A stretch of DNA of 5,709 nucleotides from Oscillospiraceae bacterium (GCA_003508605.1 DNUB01000244.1:1-5709), one strand, 5' to 3'; positions 1 through 5,709 are shown, counted from the stretch's first letter. Notes: a model not told the origin generated them from the sequence alone. Made by a program: numbers and translations.

Positions 1-33
1 AAATTAGGGATACTTACCTCTTTGAAACAAGCT

Positions 34-1092
34 TTATTTATTGTCCTTTTTATTTCGAATAACATCGCATATAAGCAAAACCACAGGAAAAAGCACTCCC
101 GCAACAGGCCAGATTATCCAGCTGCCGTCGCTTTTCCAATTTTGCACCTGTCCCTCAGGCAAAAACAGCATTAAAAGATATATCGCCGTTACCAAAAGCC
201 AATAAGCTGCCGAAACTGCTCCCTTTACGCTGTTCGCCTTCTTTGCCGATTCGGAATAGTCTCCTTCCTTTAAAAGCTTTTGCATAGCTTCATGAGGAAC
301 TCCCGCCAGGATAAAAAATACTGCGCCTACTCCCGCAATAATTAAGGTAATGCACAAAGATACTACAGAAATAAAGTCATTGTCCCCAAAGGACCCGATA
401 AAAAGAGAAATGGGAGATAATATGCAAAAAACCGTACCAAGTATGTTAAGTTTAATATACGAGCCGTTAAATGTCTTCATTTGTTCCGTAACCATATCGG
501 TTACGCCTTTTTCCGTTTCAAAGGGTTCCTTTTCAATATATTCATAAGGAGAGTTTTTAGAGCCGGTATATACAAATAAAGCGGTTGCAGCGGCTACAAT
601 TATAAATAATGCAGCAAGTCCGAACGCCGCCGCTGCATTTTCGGAAAGACTAAGCCTTTGAGATTCGCTGCCCACTGCCAGTAAAAACAGCGGGATAACC
701 GATATTATACATAAAAATGTGCCGGCAGCAATCTTACGGGAAGCCAATCTCCTTAAAGATAAAAATGTTTCGGCTTCCGATAAAGTTACCGTTCTTACTT
801 TTTCGACTTTAGTCCGGGGTGGGGAGGAGGGAGCGTTTTCAAAGTCTGTGCACTCATTCACCCCTATTTCCGATTTGGATGCCGCCTCAATTTCCATTTC
901 GTCCTTTAACAAATAGTCTGTGGTTACTCCGAAAAGCGATGACAGCTGCAATATTTTTTCGATTTCGGGTACGCTTTGGTTTCCCTCCCACTTTGACACC
1001 GCCTGACGGGAAACATTCATCTTTTCCGCCAATTCCTCCTGCGACAAACCAAGTTTTTTTCTTTCCTTAATGATTTTTTCCGATAAGGTCAT
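34..1092 (-). CDS. XRE-family helix-turn-helix protein with six-helix membrane domain
   Basis: Probable membrane-anchored DNA-binding regulator. Seen in the 352-aa product from the ATG at 1092: an XRE helix-turn-helix at about 4-60 (recognition helix SRQAVSKWE at 28-36, typical ending TTDYLL), a polar linker 64-116 with a Ser/Pro patch, then six hydrophobic segments at about 119-140, 153-175, 213-234, 240-263, 291-311 and 324-345, and a short basic tail. Segments 1-2 and 3-4 look like copies of one unit (GTFLCIISVIPLF against GTVFCILSPISLF). The frame is open upstream to a TTG at 1137 and an ATG at 1131, but 1092 is preferred: it follows AGAAAGGA at 1110-1103 and gives the usual XRE N-terminus MTLSEKI. 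Multi-helix XRE proteins of this build are common in Firmicutes; the signal they sense and their targets are not generally known. It has its own promoter, and repeats around that promoter suggest autoregulation (inference). The 33 bases after its stop show no terminator hairpin. Confidence 0.9.
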   Translation of the reverse strand: MTLSEKIIKERKKLGLSQEELAEKMNVSRQAVSKWEGNQSVPEIEKILQLSSLFGVTTDYLLKDEMEIEAASKSEIGVNECTDFENAPSSPPRTKVEKVRTVTLSEAETFLSLRRLASRKIAAGTFLCIISVIPLFLLAVGSESQRLSLSENAAAAFGLAALFIIVAAATALFVYTGSKNSPYEYIEKEPFETEKGVTDMVTEQMKTFNGSYIKLNILGTVFCILSPISLFIGSFGDNDFISVVSLCITLIIAGVGAVFFILAGVPHEAMQKLLKEGDYSESAKKANSVKGAVSAAYWLLVTAIYLLMLFLPEGQVQNWKSDGSWIIWPVAGVLFPVVLLICDVIRNKKDNK

Positions 1093-1101
1093 AGTATTCT
1101 G

Positions 1102-1217
1102 TTCCTTTCTAAAAGACGCCGGTTTTAGCATTTTCAAAACATATACATTCGGAATTTACGGAATGCAATTTTGAAATCGAGCTCCCTTTCTATAATCAGA
1201 TTTTAGCATTTCTCAAA
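1102..1217 (-). repeat. Imperfect direct repeat in the XRE leader
   Basis: Two related segments of about 35 bases lie at 1217-1184 and 1139-1102. Read on the minus strand, both carry TTTGA, then AAATGCTAAAA, then TAGAAAGG in the same order; they differ by a few changes and a short gap. The second copy supplies the ribosome binding site of the XRE gene, while the first covers the weaker promoter candidate. Function unknown; it may be a local duplication. Confidence 0.5.
1103..1110 (-). promoter_or_regulatory. Ribosome binding site deciding the XRE start
   Basis: AGAAAGGA on the minus strand ends 10 bases before the ATG at 1092. The upstream in-frame candidates at 1137 and 1131 have no comparable site, and their extra 15 residues would precede the normal XRE N-terminus. 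Confidence 0.65.
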
Positions 1218-1246
1218 CTATAACGCTACCAACCGTCACCTTTCAA
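1217..1246 (-). promoter_or_regulatory. Sigma-A-type promoter of the XRE gene
   Basis: On the minus strand, TTGAAA (1246-1241, 5 of 6 to consensus) and TATAGT (1222-1217, 5 of 6) are 18 bases apart. Initiation would be expected near 1210, giving a leader of about 118 bases before the ATG at 1092. It lies just past the operon terminator, as expected for an independent unit. A second, weaker candidate is TTGAGA (1216-1211) with TATAGA (1194-1189), 16 bases apart. Confidence 0.65.
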
Positions 1247-1264
1247 TTTGTCAACCGACGGTTG
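1230..1264. promoter_or_regulatory. Putative operator: inverted repeats around the -35 box
   Basis: CAACCGTC (1230-1237) and GACGGTTG (1257-1264) are a perfect 8-base inverted repeat with 19 bases between them. The right arm is also part of a 13-base near-perfect palindrome, CAACCGACGGTTG (1252-1264). One arm falls in the promoter spacer, the other just upstream of the -35 box (1246-1241). This fits binding by a dimeric repressor such as the downstream XRE protein, but binding is inference only. Confidence 0.45.
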
Positions 1265-1294
1265 CATTGGCTTTATCAAGGGGTTCGCGGGTTC

Positions 1295-1334
1295 AAAAAA
1301 ATCCGCACAAATCCCATTTCAGTCTTTGTACGGA
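1295..1334 (-). terminator. Intrinsic terminator after the topoisomerase operon
   Basis: On the minus strand, 20 bases after the A-subunit stop codon, UCCGUACAAA (1334-1325) can pair with UUUGUGCGGA (1311-1302): a 10-bp stem with a single G-U wobble and a 13-base loop, followed directly by seven U (1301-1295). This is a textbook Rho-independent terminator. It separates the topoisomerase transcript from the XRE gene. The other strand also has a T-rich stretch after the stem, but no plus-strand gene needs it. Confidence 0.9.
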
Positions 1335-1353
1335 ATTGTTTTTATCTTGAAAA

Positions 1354-3588
1354 TTATTCAAAGGTCATCTGTCCTGCATTAAAATCCGATGTCTTTCCCG
1401 CCATGGGAATATTTTTTATAACAAACTCCTCCCCGTTTTCAAGGCTTCCGTCTGAATAAACTTTTACAAAATCCAGCTCCGCCTTTGTAAGGCGCATAAC
1501 CTGAACGCCCTGCGTATCTCTCGAAGCCTTTGACATAAGAAGGTCGGAATTAAATATAAGAATTTTACCCGCCGTGGACTGTAACAGAAAGTCGGTGGAT
1601 TCCTTGATAACAAAAGCAGCCACTAAAGGGGAATCGGTATTATATGCGTTGGCAAGCTTTTTCCGATTAGTTTTTGTTTCAAAGGAGGATAGGGGGATTT
1701 TCGCCGCCTTGCCGTTTTTAAAAAACAGCATAAGAGTTTCGGAATAGTCCAATGTTATTGCCGTAAAAACAAGACCTTCACCGTTTTCAAATTCAAGCTT
1801 TGCGGGAATATAATCTCCCATAGCGCTTGCCTTTGTCTGTTCAAAGGAGCTTACCTTAGCCTTATATACCACCGCCTTGTCGGTAAAGAAAAGCATATCG
1901 CACTTATTGGATATTTCCCGGGACAAAACGATCTCATCGTTTTCCTTCAGCTTATGCTCGCTGCTCATGCGCAGGGATTGGGGAGTGATTTTTTTGAAAT
2001 AGCCCTCTCTTGTAACAAAAACATTTACCGTAAAATCAGGCTCTTCCTCTTCCTCTATCTCAATCTCTCCGATATCGTAGGAAAGAAGCGTGCGCCTTGG
2101 CTGTCCGTATTTCTCCACAATATCTTTCAGGTCGGAAATAATTATGTTTTTTATGCGGCGGGGACTTTCCAAAGTGTCCTCCATATCCGCTATATCGTTT
2201 TTAAGGTCGTTTATTTCCTCCAACCTCTTTAAAATATACTCCTTGTTAATATGGCGCAGCTTTATTTCCGCCACATATTCCGCCTGAACCTCGTCAATTC
2301 CGAAGCCTATCATAAGGTTAGGCACAACCTCCGATTCCTCGGCGGTTTCACGGATTATTTTTATAGCCTTGTCAATATCAAGCAGTATTTTCTGCAATCC
2401 CAAAAGCAGGTGCAGCTTTTCCTTCTTTTTGCCTAAATCAAAGGTAATGCGGCGTTTGATGCAGCTTGTTCTGAAATCCGTCCACTCTTTTAGGATCTCG
2501 CCCACTCCCATAACCCTCGGATTGCCATCGATCAGCACATTAAAGTTGCAGCCGAAGGAATCCTGCAAGGGAGTAAGCTTAAACAGCTTTTGCATAAGCG
2601 TATCGGGGTCGACCCTGCGCTTCAGATCGATAGCCAGCTTTAAGCCCGAAAGATCGGTTTCGTCTCTTACATCGGAAATTTCCTTTATCTTTCCCTGCTT
2701 AACAAGATCCACTATCCTATCCATAATGGCTTCAACTGTGGTCGTGGGAGGAATTTCCGTTACTTCCACAACGTTCGAGGCTTCGTCAAAATTATATTTC
2801 GCCCTGATTTTTACCGAGCCTCTGCCCGTCTGATAGATTTTACGCAGCTCGTCTTCATCATAAAGCACAAAGCCGCCCCCCGGGAAATCGGGAGCTTTTA
2901 AGGTGGAAATAATATCATGGTCAGGATCTCTCAAAAGGCTTATGGCTGTTTCGCAAACCTCGGTAAGATTAAAGGAGCAAATGTTGCTTGCCATGGAAAC
3001 GGCAATGCCCACATTATTATTTACAAGTATAGAGGGAAATTTTGCAGGCAGAAGGGTGGGTTCAAGCATACTGTTATCGTAGTTTGGCACAAAATCCACC
3101 GTGTCCTTGTCGATATCCGAAAAAAGCTCGGTGCATATTTTATCGAGCTTTGCTTCGGTGTATCGGCTGGCGGCAAACGCCATATCCCTGGAATATACCT
3201 TTCCGAAGTTTCCCTTGCTGTCCACATAGGGGTGCAGAAGCGTTTCGTTGCCCCTTGTAAGACGAACCATGGTTTCGTAGATTGCCATATCTCCGTGAGG
3301 GTTAAGGCGCATGGTCTGTCCCACAATATTGGCGGATTTTGTTCTTGCGCCGCTTAAAAGCCCCATTTTGTACATCGTGTACAGCAGCTTTCTGTGAGAA
3401 GGCTTAAAGCCGTCTATTTCGGGCAGGGCGCGGGACACGATAACGCTCATGGCATAGGGCATATAATTTTCTTCAAGGGTGTCGGTTATGGGCTTTTCCG
3501 CCACGATTCCCGCTCCCTCGATATATGCCTTGGGGTAATTGGATTTGTTATTATTTTTTGGCGGTTGATTTTTATTGTTCTTTTTCAA
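1354..3588 (-). CDS. parC: Type IIA DNA topoisomerase subunit A, ParC/GyrA-like (topoisomerase IV type)
   Basis: DNA breakage-reunion subunit: a tyrosine on each of two A subunits attacks the G-segment backbone and holds it covalently during strand passage. Seen in the 744-aa product: Lys/Asn/Pro/Gln-rich tail 1-20; winged-helix catalytic region about 35-160 with PHGD at 97-100 and the active-site Arg142-Tyr143 in SRYTE; the DNA-bending isoleucine at 195 in VGIAVSMAS; tower 160-350; coiled coil and exit gate about 385-500; acidic linker 508-516; a C-terminal pinwheel 518-738 with blade-type repeats near 521, 564, 618 and 666 and a weaker one near 706. The start is TTG at 3588: an in-frame TAA lies two codons upstream (3594-3592), a GGAG sits six bases ahead, and the next methionine is residue 43, inside the conserved YMPYAMSVIVSRALP block. 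No QRRGGKG-like GyrA box is visible in the first blade, so I favour topoisomerase IV over gyrase. The Ser83 position of E. coli GyrA is Met101 here. Intact and full length for a ParC. Confidence 0.93.
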   Translation of the reverse strand: MKKNNKNQPPKNNNKSNYPKAYIEGAGIVAEKPITDTLEENYMPYAMSVIVSRALPEIDGFKPSHRKLLYTMYKMGLLSGARTKSANIVGQTMRLNPHGDMAIYETMVRLTRGNETLLHPYVDSKGNFGKVYSRDMAFAASRYTEAKLDKICTELFSDIDKDTVDFVPNYDNSMLEPTLLPAKFPSILVNNNVGIAVSMASNICSFNLTEVCETAISLLRDPDHDIISTLKAPDFPGGGFVLYDEDELRKIYQTGRGSVKIRAKYNFDEASNVVEVTEIPPTTTVEAIMDRIVDLVKQGKIKEISDVRDETDLSGLKLAIDLKRRVDPDTLMQKLFKLTPLQDSFGCNFNVLIDGNPRVMGVGEILKEWTDFRTSCIKRRITFDLGKKKEKLHLLLGLQKILLDIDKAIKIIRETAEESEVVPNLMIGFGIDEVQAEYVAEIKLRHINKEYILKRLEEINDLKNDIADMEDTLESPRRIKNIIISDLKDIVEKYGQPRRTLLSYDIGEIEIEEEEEPDFTVNVFVTREGYFKKITPQSLRMSSEHKLKENDEIVLSREISNKCDMLFFTDKAVVYKAKVSSFEQTKASAMGDYIPAKLEFENGEGLVFTAITLDYSETLMLFFKNGKAAKIPLSSFETKTNRKKLANAYNTDSPLVAAFVIKESTDFLLQSTAGKILIFNSDLLMSKASRDTQGVQVMRLTKAELDFVKVYSDGSLENGEEFVIKNIPMAGKTSDFNAGQMTFE

Positions 3589-3594
3589 TTTTTA

Positions 3595-3598
3595 CTCC
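3595..3598 (-). promoter_or_regulatory. Ribosome binding site of the TTG-started A-subunit gene
   Basis: GGAG on the minus strand is followed by six bases (TAAAAA) and the TTG start at 3588-3586. Spacing is near ideal, which supports initiation at this non-ATG codon. The site lies in the 25-base gap after the B-subunit stop. Confidence 0.8.
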
Positions 3599-3613
3599 AT
3601 AAATGCATTTTTC

Positions 3614-5608
3614 TTAACTAACATCGATAATATCAAGATATCGGCTTCCGTATTTAGCGATATGATCCTTTCGTGCTGAAAGATTATCCCCCAAAAGCAT
3701 ATCGAACTTTTCCCGGGTAGCGGCGACGTCGGAGGGCATAACCTTTATTAACCGCCTTGTTTCGGGATTCATTGTGGTAAGCGACATCATTTCGGGTTCG
3801 TTTTCGCCTAATCCTTTTGAACGCTGCAAGGTGTACTTCTTTCCCTCCAGCTTGCTCACAATGCGGTTTTTTTCCGCCTCGGTATAAGCGAAAAACGTTT
3901 CGTCCTTACATTCTATTTCGTAAAGGGGCGATTCCGCAATATAGACATAGCCCTGCTGAATAAGGGTAGGGGTCAGACGGTACAGCATCGTTAAAATAAG
4001 TGTGCGTATCTGATAACCGTCGTAATCCGCATCGGTGCAGATCACTATTTTATTCCAGCGCAGATTTTCAAGGCTGAAATTGGAAGGCTCCTTGTTTGCC
4101 TTGCTTTGCACCTCCACTCCGCAGCCCAAAACCTTCAATAGGTTGGTGATTATCTCGCTTTTGAAGATCTTGTCATAGCCTGCCTTTAGGCAGTTTAAAA
4201 TTTTACCTCTTACAGGCATAATCGCCTGATATTCGGAATCTCTTGCAAGCTTTACCGAGCCTAAAGCCGAGTCGCCCTCCACTATATACAGTTCTCTTCT
4301 TTCAATATCCTTGCTGCGGCAGTCTACGAATTTTTCAATGCGGTTGCTTAAATCGATGCTGCCCTCAAGCTTTTTCCTTATATTCTGCCGCATTTTATCC
4401 GCATTTTCACGGGAACGCTTGTTCACCAGAACCTGCTCGCAGATCCGCAGGGCTTCATCGGGATTTTCCATAAAGTATATTTCAAGATTATGCTTAAGCC
4501 AATCGGACATGGCCTCCTGAATGAATTTGTTGTTTATGGCTTTTTTAGTCTGATTCTCATAGCTTGTCTGAGTGGAAAAGTTTGATGAAAGGAAAACAAG
4601 GCTGTCCTCCACGTCGGCAAAGGTGATTTTGCTTTCGTTTTTCTGATACTTATTGTTATTTTTCAGATATGAGTCAATCTGATACACAAAAGCCTGTCTT
4701 AAAGCCTTGTCGGGGCTTCCCCCATGCTCCAGCCAGCTTGAATTGTGGTAGTGCTCGATTAGCTTTACCTTATTGGAAAATACAAAGGCTGCTTTAAGCT
4801 TTACCTTGTATTCGGGCTTGTCCGATCTGTCCCTTCCCTGCTTTTGCGCCTGCCAGCACTGAGGCACCGTAAGAGCGTTTTCCCCCGCAATTTCCTTTAA
4901 ATAGTCCTCAATTCCGTTTTGGTAACAGAAGATCCTTTGGTCAAATTCGCCTGCCGCCACCTCTCTGCGGAAAACAAACTCCAAGCCGTCGTTTACTATT
5001 GCCTGCCTTTTTAAAATGTCGCAGTAATACTCGTCGCTTATGTCGATTTGGGTAAATACGTCCAGGTCGGGCTTCCATTTTATCCTTGTGCCCGTTGTGC
5101 CTGAGGATTTTTTCTTGATAAATCCCTTTTCGTTTTCCTCCAATGTTACGTTAAAGCCCTTTTTAAAGCTTAATTCAAACTGCCATGTGCCGTTGTCGCT
5201 TACAACGTTCATATATTCGGAGGAAAACTGCGTAGCGCACAAACCCAAGCCGTTTAAGCCAAGGGCAAAGGAGTAGTTGTCCCCGTCGTTGTTATTGTAC
5301 TTGCCGCCTGCATACAGGGTGCAGAAGGCCAGCTCCCAGTTATATTTTTCCTCGTTTTTGTTGTAGTCAATGGGGATTCCTCTGCCGTTATCCTCCACCT
5401 CTACCGAATTGTCGAGAAATTTTGTGATGGTGATTTGTCTGCCGTAACCCTCTCTTGCCTCGTCTATCGAGTTGGAAAGAATTTCAAATACCGAATGCTC
5501 GCAGCCTTCTATTCCGTCCGAGCCGAATATTACCGCAGGTCTTTTGCGTACCTGGTCGGGTCCCTTTAAAGAAACCAGACTGTTGTCGCCGTAGCTTTTG
5601 TTTGCCAT
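3614..5608 (-). CDS. parE: Type IIA DNA topoisomerase subunit B, ParE/GyrB-like ATPase-TOPRIM protein (topoisomerase IV type)
   Basis: ATPase subunit of a type IIA topoisomerase: ATP binding closes the N-gate, and the TOPRIM domain holds the Mg2+ used for DNA cleavage by the A subunit. Seen, numbering from the ATG at 5608 (664 aa): GHKL ATPase domain about 1-215 with Glu42 (general base), Asn46 (Mg2+), Asp73 in DNGRGIP, a glycine loop LGLNGLG at 116-122 and Thr174; transducer domain about 215-390 with the QTK loop (Gln353, Lys355); TOPRIM about 438-550 with EGDSA (Glu444) and DADYDG (Asp526, Asp528); QRSKGLGE at 595-602; a conserved ETRRL-type tail. Length fits ParE-type proteins without a large TOPRIM insert. 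An in-frame ATG lies four codons upstream (5620), but the GGAG at 5618-5615 is well placed only for the ATG at 5608. Odd points: KRPAVIFG replaces the usual KRPxMYIG, and the glycine loop has Asn where bacterial enzymes usually have His. It lies 25 bases before the A-subunit gene, clearly the same operon. The family is certain; ParE rather than GyrB is inferred from the partner's missing GyrA box. Confidence 0.93.
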   Translation of the reverse strand: MANKSYGDNSLVSLKGPDQVRKRPAVIFGSDGIEGCEHSVFEILSNSIDEAREGYGRQITITKFLDNSVEVEDNGRGIPIDYNKNEEKYNWELAFCTLYAGGKYNNNDGDNYSFALGLNGLGLCATQFSSEYMNVVSDNGTWQFELSFKKGFNVTLEENEKGFIKKKSSGTTGTRIKWKPDLDVFTQIDISDEYYCDILKRQAIVNDGLEFVFRREVAAGEFDQRIFCYQNGIEDYLKEIAGENALTVPQCWQAQKQGRDRSDKPEYKVKLKAAFVFSNKVKLIEHYHNSSWLEHGGSPDKALRQAFVYQIDSYLKNNNKYQKNESKITFADVEDSLVFLSSNFSTQTSYENQTKKAINNKFIQEAMSDWLKHNLEIYFMENPDEALRICEQVLVNKRSRENADKMRQNIRKKLEGSIDLSNRIEKFVDCRSKDIERRELYIVEGDSALGSVKLARDSEYQAIMPVRGKILNCLKAGYDKIFKSEIITNLLKVLGCGVEVQSKANKEPSNFSLENLRWNKIVICTDADYDGYQIRTLILTMLYRLTPTLIQQGYVYIAESPLYEIECKDETFFAYTEAEKNRIVSKLEGKKYTLQRSKGLGENEPEMMSLTTMNPETRRLIKVMPSDVAATREKFDMLLGDNLSARKDHIAKYGSRYLDIIDVS

Positions 5609-5614
5609 TTGCCG

Positions 5615-5618
5615 CTCC
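5615..5618 (-). promoter_or_regulatory. Ribosome binding site deciding the B-subunit start
   Basis: GGAG on the minus strand is followed by six bases (CGGCAA) and the ATG at 5608-5606. It overlaps the more upstream ATG at 5620, which itself is preceded only by AT-rich sequence without a clear site. I therefore start the gene at 5608. Confidence 0.75.
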
Positions 5619-5629
5619 ATTTACTTTAC

Positions 5630-5635
5630 ATTATA
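5630..5635 (-). promoter_or_regulatory. Possible -10 box of the topoisomerase operon
   Basis: A perfect TATAAT reads on the minus strand 21 bases before the ATG at 5608. Initiation about seven bases downstream would leave a leader of roughly 15 bases that just contains the GGAG, and would place the alternative ATG at 5620 almost at the 5' end. No convincing -35 hexamer lies 16-18 bases upstream, where a GC-rich palindrome sits instead, so the call is weak. Confidence 0.35.
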
Positions 5636-5655
5636 ATTTTTAAGTGAATGACCGA

Positions 5656-5697
5656 GGGCTTAAGCCCCGTGCCTTATTCAATGAGGGGCAACGCCCC
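5656..5697. repeat. Two GC-rich palindromes upstream of the operon
   Basis: GGGCTTAAGCCC (5656-5667) is a perfect 12-base palindrome, and GGGGCAACGCCCC (5685-5697) is a 5-bp stem with a 3-base loop. They stand out from the AT-rich flanks. Neither is followed closely by a T run on either strand, so they are not typical intrinsic terminators. They could be a dispersed palindromic element or the tail structure of an upstream transcript. Confidence 0.4.
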
Positions 5698-5709
5698 GAA
5701 TTTATGAAA

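Noticed and set aside
1..33. Possible ribosome binding site (AAAGAGGT on the minus strand at 23-16) for a next gene beyond the window
   Set aside because: No start codon follows before the edge, so a gene cannot be supported.
1110..1168. Short leader peptide from a TTG in the XRE leader
   Set aside because: The nearest GGGAG is about 13 bases away, too far, and the start is non-ATG; no sign of real coding.
1249..1254. Perfect TTGACA on the minus strand as the -35 box
   Set aside because: No -10-like hexamer lies 16-18 bases downstream; the nearest TATAGT is 26 bases away. TTGAAA at 1246-1241 fits far better.
3021..3326. Second minus-strand frame of 101 codons inside the A-subunit gene
   Set aside because: It is the alternative frame of the catalytic region, with no known domain and no independent ribosome binding site that I could support.
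2917..3357. Plus-strand open frame of 146 codons, and other plus-strand open frames inside the topoisomerase genes (for example 2369-2833)
   Set aside because: They lie entirely opposite the well-conserved A-subunit coding sequence, have no recognisable domain and give Cys/His/Phe-rich composition typical of antisense shadows.
3585..3608. Seven-codon mini-frame (ATG at 3608, TGA at 3587-3585) overlapping the TTG start, possible translational coupling
   Set aside because: There is no convincing ribosome binding site for it, and the A-subunit gene already has a well-placed GGAG; chance is the simpler explanation.
34..5608. Functional link between the XRE membrane protein and the topoisomerase
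   Set aside because: A strong terminator and a separate promoter lie between them; same orientation alone is not evidence of a shared system.
5646..5697. GC-rich hairpins as an intrinsic terminator of an upstream gene
   Set aside because: No T run follows either stem closely on either strand.

Overview
The window carries three genes, all on the minus strand: a two-gene operon for a type IIA DNA topoisomerase (B subunit at 5608-3614, A subunit at 3588-1354) and, after a terminator, a separate gene for a membrane-anchored XRE-type helix-turn-helix protein (1092-34). The moderately AT-rich sequence, strong GGAG-type ribosome binding sites, a TTG start codon, the Asn/Lys-rich protein tail and the particular versions of all three protein families point to a Firmicute, most likely a member of Clostridia. 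This is inferred from the look of the sequence, not from a search.

Region by region, read along the minus strand: 5709-5621 is non-coding, with two short GC-rich palindromes and a TATAAT box close to the B-subunit gene. The B subunit (ParE/GyrB type) has a GHKL ATPase domain, a transducer domain with a QTK loop and a TOPRIM metal site. A 25-base gap with a clear GGAG leads to the A subunit (ParC/GyrA type), which starts at TTG and has the active-site Tyr143 and a blade-type C-terminal domain without a GyrA box. A strong intrinsic terminator (1334-1295) closes the operon. The next 200 bases hold a good sigma-A-type promoter with inverted repeats around its -35 box, then a leader with an imperfect direct repeat, then the XRE/six-helix membrane protein gene, which ends 33 bases before the window edge.

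The two topoisomerase proteins would assemble into an A2B2 heterotetramer that passes one DNA duplex through another using ATP. The missing GyrA box argues for a topoisomerase IV-like job (decatenation and relaxation) rather than negative supercoiling. Both subunits keep the catalytic residues but differ from textbook enzymes at drug-contact and nucleotide-contact positions, which is the most interesting aspect of the window. The XRE gene has its own promoter and need not be functionally linked to the topoisomerase. I see no sign of a mobile element, CRISPR array, tRNA or rRNA, and nothing that amounts to a wholly new system. The topoisomerase pair looks like a recognisable clostridial branch of a known family.
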